This document shows, piece after piece, positions 33,821 to 40,787 of a stretch of 64,000 nt of DNA; the stretch's first letter is position 1, and each line of letters begins with the position of its first letter. The notes below the pieces were generated by a model, which saw nothing but the letters and a program-made list of their open reading frames with translations, was not told where the DNA came from and ran no database searches. This DNA comes from Flavobacterium sp. N502540 (lineage in GTDB: Bacteria > Bacteroidota > Bacteroidia > Flavobacteriales > Flavobacteriaceae): positions 3,596,001-3,660,000 of the forward strand of contig NZ_CP110012.1 in the NCBI RefSeq assembly GCF_025947365.1. The letters are read 5' to 3'. The position numbers and the translations under genes are program-made.

Positions 33821-35320
33821 ATGTCTGACAAAACAATACGTTCTAATAGTGAAGTAGTGCTTATTGGAGCGGGAATTATGAGTGCCACTCTTGGAGTAAT
33901 TTTGAAAGAATTACAACCTGATATAAAAATTGAAATTTACGAAAGATTAGATGTTGCTGCCGCAGAAAGTTCAGATGCATGGAATAATGCAGGAACAGGG
34001 CACTCTGCCTTTTGTGAATTAAATTACACTCCTGAAAAGGCTGACGGAAGTATTGATCCGAAAAAAGCGATAAGTATTGCAGAATCTTTTGAGATTTCAC
34101 GCCAGTTCTGGTCCTATTTAGTAGAGCAGAAAAAGGTACCATCTCCTGACAATTTTATTAAAAGTGTTCCTCATATGAGTTTTGTATGGGGAGATAAAAA
34201 TGTGGAGTATCTTAAAAAGAGATTTGAAGCATTACAAAATAATCCTATTTTTTCTCAAATGGAATTTAGTTCTGATTTTGAGCAATTGAAAAAATGGATG
34301 CCGCTTGTTATGGAAGGCAGAGATGCTAACGAGAAACTGGCAGCTACCCATATGGAAATAGGTACCGATGTGAATTTTGGGGCTTTAACCAGAAGCATGT
34401 TCAATTATTTAGCGACACTTGATGGTGTTTCTTTGCACTTTAATCATGAAGTTAAAAAACTAAAACAACGTGAAGATAAATCATGGCGTATCAAAATCAC
34501 CGATATTGCTACCGGCGATGTAAGAAAAGCTTATACTAAGTTTGTATTTATCGGAGCGGGTGGAGGTTCATTGCCTTTATTAGAAAAAGCAAATGTACCG
34601 GAAGGAGATGGTTACGGAGGTTTTCCGGTAAGTGGACAATGGTTAAAATGTACCAATCCTGAAGTAATTGCAAAACATCAGGCAAAAGTTTACGGAAAAG
34701 CAAGCGTTGGAGCACCTCCAATGTCTGTACCACATATTGATACCCGTGTAATTGATGGCGAAAAAGCATTGCTTTTTGGTCCGTTTGCAGGGTTTTCAAC
34801 ACGCTTCCTGAAAAATGGTTCTTACTTAGATTTACCATTATCTATAAAACCGAACAACTTAATTCCGATGTTGTCTGCAGGATATCATAATATTCCTTTG
34901 ACTAAATATTTGATTGAGCAGGTACGTCAGTCTCCTAAAGACAGAATGAAAGCATTACGTGAGTATTTGCCAACAGCACGTTCTAAAGACTGGAAACTGG
35001 AAAGAGCCGGACAACGTGTTCAGGTAATTAAAAAAGATGAAAACGGTGGTGGAGTTTTAGAGTTTGGTACTGAGGTGATTAGTACGCACGACGGAAGTCT
35101 GGCAGTGTTGTTGGGAGCTTCTCCGGGAGCATCAACTGCAGTGGGTATTATGGTTGATTTGATCAGCAGATGTTTTACCAATCAGATTAAAACACCGGAA
35201 TGGCAGTCAAAAATGAAAACGATGATTCCTTCTTACGGTCAGACTTTAAATGATAAACCGGAACTTTTAGCCGAGCTTAGAAAACATACTTCTGAAGTTT
35301 TAAAACTAAAAAATAGTTAA
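33821..35320 (+). CDS. mqo: Malate:quinone oxidoreductase
   Basis: Mqo is a peripheral membrane flavoenzyme that oxidises malate to oxaloacetate and reduces quinone, linking the citric acid cycle to respiration. The protein of 499 residues starts MSDKTIRSNSEVVLIGAGIM with the FAD-binding GAGIMSATLG; a TTG 24 bp upstream lies within the probable promoter and is not the start. Family blocks SSDAWNNAGTGHSAFCELNY, ALLFGPFAGFSTRFLK and LLGASPGASTAV are present. Confidence 0.95.
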   Translation: MSDKTIRSNSEVVLIGAGIMSATLGVILKELQPDIKIEIYERLDVAAAESSDAWNNAGTGHSAFCELNYTPEKADGSIDPKKAISIAESFEISRQFWSYLVEQKKVPSPDNFIKSVPHMSFVWGDKNVEYLKKRFEALQNNPIFSQMEFSSDFEQLKKWMPLVMEGRDANEKLAATHMEIGTDVNFGALTRSMFNYLATLDGVSLHFNHEVKKLKQREDKSWRIKITDIATGDVRKAYTKFVFIGAGGGSLPLLEKANVPEGDGYGGFPVSGQWLKCTNPEVIAKHQAKVYGKASVGAPPMSVPHIDTRVIDGEKALLFGPFAGFSTRFLKNGSYLDLPLSIKPNNLIPMLSAGYHNIPLTKYLIEQVRQSPKDRMKALREYLPTARSKDWKLERAGQRVQVIKKDENGGGVLEFGTEVISTHDGSLAVLLGASPGASTAVGIMVDLISRCFTNQIKTPEWQSKMKTMIPSYGQTLNDKPELLAELRKHTSEVLKLKNS

Positions 35321-35340
35321 ACTCAGATCCTAGAATAAAT

Positions 35341-35372
35341 AACAAATCCAGATGAATTAATCTGGATTTGTT
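35341..35372. terminator. Bidirectional terminator overlapping the 3' end of the FUSC gene
   Basis: AACAAATCCAGA (35341-35352) pairs exactly with TCTGGATTTGTT (35361-35372). The loop contains the FUSC stop codon (35357-35359) and the right arm encodes its last residues, while the hairpin also lies 20 bp after the mqo stop. Confidence 0.8.
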
Positions 35373-37579
35373 GCTTTAAATTCCTTTGTAATTTTTAAAA
35401 TCTTTTCAGCCAGATTGCTCATCCAGATCAATTGCTCGATTACCATTTGAGCTTCCTGCATTTTAGCTTGTCGTGTTTCCTTGTCCAGATCATCATCTGC
35501 GGCCAGGCGTTTAAAATTAACACGTTTGAGTTCTTCAAATTGTAAAGTCACATCTTCCTTATCAAAATAAGTGTCGTTTATAATTTTTTCATTTCTTAGA
35601 ACAGCAATTGCGTGATCGAGATTGGAAAGAATCGTTTTAATGATGTAATTAAAAGATTCCGAAGCAGAAGTGGTTTGGTGTGACTGGATATAAGTTGATA
35701 GCGAAGCCAATGCTGATAATATAGAATGGTTTAGCACCACCAGTTTATTAACCAGGGGAAGTGTTTTTTGCTTCGATTTAGGCTCCTGCATCATTCGCTG
35801 AAAGGAAGTCATGAGATTCCCAACCTCAACAAAAGCATTTTTTCTGGATAATCGGTATGAAGTAGGAACTTCCCCTTTTTTATTATAGAAATCGGCAATC
35901 TCCTTTAGGTAATTCCGGTTGGCCCGAATTGAATTCTCAATATGTATAGGTGTATTGATAAATTCCCAGGCCGGCCATAAAAACTGATTGGCTAAAAATG
36001 CTAAAATGGCTCCCGCAAGTGAATCGAGAATTCTAAACTGAATCACTTCAACTACATTTGGAGCTAAAATTCCATAAATAAAAACCACATACATCGTAAC
36101 AAATGTTGCGCTTATCTTGTAGTTAATCTGTGTAAACGAAATACCAAGAAGCATACAAACAATAGAGAATATACTCAATACAACGTGATTTTGCACCAAA
36201 GAAACGATTCCGAATGCTAATAATCCTCCTAAAATAGTACCGAAGATTCGGTTATAGGAGCGCTCTTTTGTTAAGCCGTAACCCGGACGCATGATTACTA
36301 CAATGGTTAGTAAAATCCAGTAAACGTTTTGAAACGGAAGAAATTTCCCAATCACAAAACCAATTAATATAGTTGTAGTCAGTCGTATGGAATGTCTGAA
36401 AATAGAAGAAGAGTAGGATAAATTCTCAATCAAAGTACGCAACGGATAATATTGAGGCGTTAGGAATTTCTCCAGTTCCTTATCCTTGTCTTTTAATTTA
36501 TAAGATTGCATCGCAAGTGAAAAAGCACGTTGGATGGTTTTGATTTTTCCCACCTGATTTTTAGCATATTTCAGCATATTGGTCAACATCAGCACGCCCT
36601 CGGCAGCTTCTTCCTTGCCTAAAGTTTTTTCATAGTCAAAAATGGCAAACTCCAGAGCATCAAGTTCATTCTTTAAATCATTCTTGTCAACATATACACT
36701 GATGTTGTGTACATTTTTAGACAGTTTTTTTAAGGTAGAGGCTAATTTATAAGCTACATTTTGATAGGTTCGCAGCACATCCGGATGCGCGGAAAATTTT
36801 TCATGAATTTTGTTATGGTCGAATGAGGTGTACAAAGCCAGTTCCTGAATTTCTACCAAAGTGATAAAAACCAGTAACATTTTTCGATTTTGACTGGTAG
36901 CTCCCGAAGTATTTTGATTGCCAATAAGCATTTTCCTCAGATCCTCATGAATTAGATTTAGTTCTACCTGAACACTTAATTGCTTTTCGATTATGGCTGT
37001 TCGGTTAGCTTCAGGACTCCATAAATCCCCTCTGAGTTTTAAATATTTGGCCGTTAGTTTTATCCCTTCGGCGATTTGAAGTTCGACATATTTGTACGGC
37101 TGTACAAAGTGGAAGACCAATGATACAATCAGATATAAAATTCCACCTATAAAAATAAACCCCGAATATTCAAAAGCCTCCCAGCCTTCATGCAAATGAC
37201 CAAACGATAAGGAAATTGACAACAAAGCAGAAAACGAAACCAGAGTAGCACGCTGACCATATACTGAAATCATTGAACATAAAAACAGTAAGAATCCTAA
37301 AAAAGGATAAAACAAAAAAGGATACGGATAAGCAAGATTTACCAGTAAGTTCACTCCCGAAACGATAAAAGAAGCCACTATAAGTCCTTTTATTTTATGG
37401 CTTAAAGAACTCGGAATATCACTGGGATACGTATAAAAAGCCCCCAAAGCGATAGTAAAACCGATTTCGAAATGCCCTAGAAAGTTCAAAATTAAGACAG
37501 GAACAACTGAAGCAATAGTTACTTTTGAGGCATTTAAAAAAGAAGTACTGTTGGTAAATTTCGAGATACGATCAAACAT
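35357..37579 (-). CDS. FUSC family inner-membrane transporter (YccS/YhfK-like)
   Basis: The 740-residue protein, starting MFDRISKFTNSTSFLNASKV at 37577-37579 (27 in-frame codons further upstream are less likely), has two blocks of about five to six transmembrane helices (about 20-165 and 395-535), each followed by a cytoplasmic helical domain. The second block has the FUSC motif VYWILLTIVVIMRPGYGLTKE followed by RSYNRIFGTILGG. Relatives export aromatic acids or affect envelope stress; the substrate here is unknown. Confidence 0.88.
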   Translation of the reverse strand: MFDRISKFTNSTSFLNASKVTIASVVPVLILNFLGHFEIGFTIALGAFYTYPSDIPSSLSHKIKGLIVASFIVSGVNLLVNLAYPYPFLFYPFLGFLLFLCSMISVYGQRATLVSFSALLSISLSFGHLHEGWEAFEYSGFIFIGGILYLIVSLVFHFVQPYKYVELQIAEGIKLTAKYLKLRGDLWSPEANRTAIIEKQLSVQVELNLIHEDLRKMLIGNQNTSGATSQNRKMLLVFITLVEIQELALYTSFDHNKIHEKFSAHPDVLRTYQNVAYKLASTLKKLSKNVHNISVYVDKNDLKNELDALEFAIFDYEKTLGKEEAAEGVLMLTNMLKYAKNQVGKIKTIQRAFSLAMQSYKLKDKDKELEKFLTPQYYPLRTLIENLSYSSSIFRHSIRLTTTILIGFVIGKFLPFQNVYWILLTIVVIMRPGYGLTKERSYNRIFGTILGGLLAFGIVSLVQNHVVLSIFSIVCMLLGISFTQINYKISATFVTMYVVFIYGILAPNVVEVIQFRILDSLAGAILAFLANQFLWPAWEFINTPIHIENSIRANRNYLKEIADFYNKKGEVPTSYRLSRKNAFVEVGNLMTSFQRMMQEPKSKQKTLPLVNKLVVLNHSILSALASLSTYIQSHQTTSASESFNYIIKTILSNLDHAIAVLRNEKIINDTYFDKEDVTLQFEELKRVNFKRLAADDDLDKETRQAKMQEAQMVIEQLIWMSNLAEKILKITKEFKATNPD

Positions 37580-37709
37580 ATATGGAGGTTTACAAACAAA
37601 GGTAAGAATTGTACGAATTAATTTGGCATAATTATAGCTGAGTTTTTGGTGAGATTGCAAAAAATGACATATAATAGCCCTTTCGAATTATTCATTGACT
37701 ATTTTTTAC

Positions 37710-37717
37710 TATTTTTG
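37710..37717 (+). promoter_or_regulatory. -7-like element upstream of def
   Basis: TATTTTTG fits TAnnTTTG and would give a leader of about 60 nt before the def ATG at 37781. It lies in the divergent spacer with the FUSC gene. Confidence 0.45.
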
Positions 37718-37780
37718 CCAGCTGAATTAAGAGAATTAAATTCAGTGTTTTTCAGTAGATAATACATTAAAATATTACAA

Positions 37781-38371
37781 ATGATTTTACCAATTGTAGG
37801 ATATGGTGATCCTGTTTTAAGAAAAGTAGGTGAGGCAATTACGCCAGATTATCCAAACCTAAAAGAAACAATAGCAAACATGTATGAAACCATGTACAAC
37901 GCTTTAGGGGTTGGACTTGCTGCGCCTCAGGTAGGTGTGCCTATTCGTTTGTTTGTTATTGATACAACTCCTTTTAGCGATGATGAGGATCTGTCTTCAA
38001 ATGAGCAGGAAAATGTAAAAGGTTTCAAAAAGACTTTTATCAATGCTAAGATTTTGAAAGAAGAAGGTGAGGAGTGGAGTTTTAATGAAGGTTGTTTGAG
38101 TATTCCTGACGTTCGCGAAGATGTTTACAGAAAACCTACCGTTACAATCGAATATTGTGAGGAAGATTTCGTAATGAAAACTGAAGTTTTTGACGGGTTG
38201 ATAGCCAGAGTAATCCAACACGAATACGATCATATTGAAGGCGTTTTGTTTACCGATAAAATCTCTTCACTGAAGAAACGTCTGATCCAGAAAAAACTAA
38301 AAAATATTACTGAAGGTAAGACATTTCAGGAGTACAGAATGAAATTTGCTGCCGCAAAAAAAGGAAGATAG
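37781..38371 (+). CDS. def: Peptide deformylase
   Basis: Removes the N-formyl group from nascent proteins using a bound metal. The 196-residue enzyme has all three family motifs: GVGLAAPQVG (about 43-52), EGCLS near 105 with the metal-binding Cys, and QHEYDHIEG near 147 with two metal-binding His and the catalytic Glu. A 20-residue insertion (DDEDLSSNEQENVKGF) after motif I is typical of Bacteroidota. It heads a def-DUF5606 region. Confidence 0.96.
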   Translation: MILPIVGYGDPVLRKVGEAITPDYPNLKETIANMYETMYNALGVGLAAPQVGVPIRLFVIDTTPFSDDEDLSSNEQENVKGFKKTFINAKILKEEGEEWSFNEGCLSIPDVREDVYRKPTVTIEYCEEDFVMKTEVFDGLIARVIQHEYDHIEGVLFTDKISSLKKRLIQKKLKNITEGKTFQEYRMKFAAAKKGR

Positions 38372-38441
38372 TATTCTAAAGTATGAATTTAGAATCAAAG
38401 AAATATAATAAATCAAATTCTTAATACTAATTTTAATAAAC

Positions 38442-38927
38442 ATGAATTTAGAGAAAATTTTAGCCATTTCTGGGAAACCAGGTTTATATGTATTGAAAGT
38501 GCAAACTCGTACAGGTTTTGTGGCAGAATCATTAGCAGATGGAAAAAAAATCACAGTAAACTTAAAAAGTAATGTAAGTTTATTATCAGAGATTTCAATT
38601 TATACTTACGAAGGCGAAAAACCACTAACAGAAGTAATGCAACGCATTGCAACTAAAGAAAATAAAGGACAGGCTATTTCGCACAAAGAAGACAATGCTA
38701 CGTTATTGGCTTACTTTAAAGAAATTTTACCTGAATATGATGAAGAAAGAGTTTATCCTTCAGATATTAAAAAAGTATTAAACTGGTACAATACCCTTCA
38801 GTCTAAAGGTTTGGTAACAGATTTAGCTCCTGCTGCGGTTGAAGCTGAAGAAGAAGCTCCGGTTGCTGAAGAAAAACCAAAAAAAGCTCCTGCTGCTAAA
38901 AAAGCAAAAGCTAAAAAAGAAGAATAG
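38442..38927 (+). CDS. DUF5606 family protein
   Basis: This 161-residue cytoplasmic protein starts MNLEKILAISGKPGLYVLKV, the typical DUF5606 opening, followed by a small beta-rich domain and, near 100, a helical segment. The tail (about 130-161) is an Ala/Lys/Glu/Pro-rich low-complexity stretch (KKAPAAKKAKAKKEE) that resembles nucleic-acid-binding tails. It follows def by 70 bp in the same orientation, a conserved neighbourhood in Flavobacteriaceae. Function unknown. Confidence 0.85.
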   Translation: MNLEKILAISGKPGLYVLKVQTRTGFVAESLADGKKITVNLKSNVSLLSEISIYTYEGEKPLTEVMQRIATKENKGQAISHKEDNATLLAYFKEILPEYDEERVYPSDIKKVLNWYNTLQSKGLVTDLAPAAVEAEEEAPVAEEKPKKAPAAKKAKAKKEE

Positions 38928-38944
38928 TAGTTCACAGCATTCTT

Positions 38945-39033
38945 TTAAGTTTCTAAGTGACTAAGTTCATTTTAGATTGTTAAAAAATGGTTAGGCTCAG
39001 CATCTTAGAACCTCTGAATCTTAGAAGCTCAGA
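38945..39033. repeat. Dispersed repeat of CTTAGAACCT/CTAAGT words
   Basis: The spacer contains AAGTTTCTAAGTGACTAAG and, about 50 bp later, the complementary-type words CATCTTAGAACCTCTGAATC and CTTAGAAGCTCAGAACCT. It is related to the repeat at 9671-9825. Confidence 0.6.
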
Positions 39034-39056
39034 ACCTAAATACTAAAAAATATATT

Positions 39057-39088
39057 AATCCTGTTAAGATGTTTTCTTGACAGGATTT
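39057..39088 (+). terminator. Terminator between DUF5606 and mazG
   Basis: AATCCTGTTAAGA pairs with TCTTGACAGGATT (one G-T pair) and is followed by TTTTACTTTT. Confidence 0.8.
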
Positions 39089-39132
39089 TTTACTTTTACA
39101 CCAATCGTTACAACCCGGATAAAATTTCAAAA

Positions 39133-39903
39133 ATGAGCAAAGAACTTCAACTTAAGGCCTTCGAAAGATTATTAATTATTATGGATGAACTCCGTGAGCA
39201 ATGTCCGTGGGATAAAAAACAAACTTTGCAAACCCTTAGGCATCTTACCATTGAAGAAACGTATGAGCTGGGTGACGCTATTTTAGACAATGATTTAAAT
39301 GAAGTAAAAAAAGAACTGGGTGATTTGCTGCTGCATATTGTTTTTTATGCGAAAATAGGCTCTGAAACCAATGATTTTGACATGGCAGATGTGTGTAACG
39401 AAATCTGTGATAAACTCATTCATCGTCATCCTCATATTTACAGCGATACCAAAGTTAAAGACGAAGAAGAAGTAAAACAAAACTGGGAAAAATTAAAGCT
39501 GAAAGAAGGTAAAAAATCAGTTTTAGAAGGAGTTCCGAGAAGTTTGCCGGCATTAGTAAAAGCCAGTCGAATTCAGGACAAAGTAAAAGGAGTTGGTTTT
39601 GACTGGGAAGAATCGCATCAGGTTTGGGACAAAGTTCAGGAAGAACTGGAAGAATTGCAAGTTGAAGTAAAAGCAGGAGATCAGGATAAAATAGAGGCCG
39701 AATTTGGTGATGTTTTATTCTCTATGATCAATTATGCCCGTTTTTTAAATGTAAATCCCGAAGATGCTTTGGAACGTACTAATAAAAAATTCATCAAGCG
39801 TTTTCAGTATCTGGAAAGCAAAGCGGCAGAGATGGGAAAACCATTGATGGATATGACGTTGGCCGAAATGGATGTTTTTTGGAACGAAGCTAAAAAGCAG
39901 TAA
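39133..39903 (+). CDS. mazG: Nucleoside triphosphate pyrophosphohydrolase MazG
   Basis: Hydrolyses (d)NTPs to monophosphates and pyrophosphate, cleaning the nucleotide pool. The 256-residue protein has two MazG domains; the first shows CPWDKKQTLQTLRHLTIEE and then EETYELGDAI with KKELGDLLLH, the second KVQEELEELQVEV with EAEFGDVLFSMINYAR. Its TAA stop at 39901-39903 directly abuts the stop codon of the convergent FNR-type gene. Confidence 0.94.
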   Translation: MSKELQLKAFERLLIIMDELREQCPWDKKQTLQTLRHLTIEETYELGDAILDNDLNEVKKELGDLLLHIVFYAKIGSETNDFDMADVCNEICDKLIHRHPHIYSDTKVKDEEEVKQNWEKLKLKEGKKSVLEGVPRSLPALVKASRIQDKVKGVGFDWEESHQVWDKVQEELEELQVEVKAGDQDKIEAEFGDVLFSMINYARFLNVNPEDALERTNKKFIKRFQYLESKAAEMGKPLMDMTLAEMDVFWNEAKKQ

Positions 39904-40584
39904 TTATTCTGCCAGTCTTTTTAAGGCTTTGATGTCCTGAAGTTTGATTTTTTTACCTACCAATTCAATTAAATTCAGTTTGTTAAAATCCGATAACAAT
40001 CGGATACAGCTTTCTGTGGCCGTACCTATTATACCCGCCAGCTCTTCTCTTGTAAGCTGAACTTTCAGGGTATTATCCTCATTCTCTCCAAAATCGTCAT
40101 GCAACTGCAGCAAAGTTTCCGCTAAACGCTGTTTTACTGTTTTTTGCACCAATGCAATTTTATCGTTTTCGGATTCTTTTAAATCCTCACAAACCGACTG
40201 CATCAAATTCATAGAGAACTGATTGTTGTTATTGAAAAAGTGAAGAATTTCGGCTTTCGGAATAAAACATACTTCCATATCAGCAACTGCTTTGGCTGTT
40301 AAGTTAGCAGGTTCATTGCTGATCATAGAACGCTGACCTAAAAGCTCTCCTGATTTTACCAGTTTTACAATTTGATCTTTTCCGTTGGCACTTAATTTAG
40401 AGAGTTTTCCAACACCGTCTTTTACACAATAAACCCCATTGGTAACTTCCCCTTCTTCAAAAAGAGCATCTCCTTTTTTAATTGTGTAAGTTGTTTTGCT
40501 ATTCGCCAGTTTCACAACCTCGTCTTTATTGAGTGCTTTTAGAGAAGAAAGCTGTCTTACGATACATTGGTCACATTTATTCAT
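39904..40584 (-). CDS. Crp/Fnr family regulator, FNR-type with CxxC N-terminus
   Basis: This 226-residue protein (start MNKCDQCIVRQLSSLKALNK at 40582-40584) has a cyclic-nucleotide-type beta-roll (about 30-125), a dimer helix and a C-terminal winged helix with the recognition helix GTATESCIRLLSDFNKL. Cys4 and Cys7 align with E. coli FNR cluster ligands C20 and C23, and Cys106 in MEVCFIP with C122 in MVCEIP. The position of C29 is Ser13; Cys53 (GVYCVKDG) is a candidate replacement. It is therefore probably an iron-sulfur oxygen sensor. It is divergent from ccoI with a palindromic site between them. Confidence 0.9.
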   Translation of the reverse strand: MNKCDQCIVRQLSSLKALNKDEVVKLANSKTTYTIKKGDALFEEGEVTNGVYCVKDGVGKLSKLSANGKDQIVKLVKSGELLGQRSMISNEPANLTAKAVADMEVCFIPKAEILHFFNNNNQFSMNLMQSVCEDLKESENDKIALVQKTVKQRLAETLLQLHDDFGENEDNTLKVQLTREELAGIIGTATESCIRLLSDFNKLNLIELVGKKIKLQDIKALKRLAE

Positions 40585-40601
40585 AGCAAAAATATTTATT
40601 A

Positions 40602-40609
40602 CAAAATTA
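40602..40609 (-). promoter_or_regulatory. -7-like element of the FNR-type gene
   Basis: On the reverse strand TAATTTTG fits TAnnTTTG and lies 17 bp before the ATG. A second candidate (TATTTTTG) is almost at the ATG and would give no usable leader. Confidence 0.4.
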
Positions 40610-40719
40610 ACCAATATTCGCTTTCGCAGCTAGTGTTCGGGCTGAAAAAAAAACAAAAAAATCTGACATCACTGTTTGAAGGATTTATTTCATTAAATTA
40701 GAAACGGATTTCTTGGTAG

Positions 40720-40735
40720 TATGATAAATGTCATA
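40720..40735 (+). promoter_or_regulatory. FNR-type operator upstream of ccoI
   Basis: TATGATAAATGTCATA is a palindrome with the Crp/Fnr core TGA-N6-TCA. It lies between the FNR-type gene and ccoI, centred at 40727.5. A weaker -7 element (AATATTTG, 40758-40765) is 30.5 bp downstream of its centre. It shares 12 of 14 core bases on the same strand with the site at 51393-51406. Confidence 0.65.
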
Positions 40736-40787
40736 TTTAAAGTCACCTCTTATTTTGAATATTTGTAGTATCAAAAAAAAACAAATT

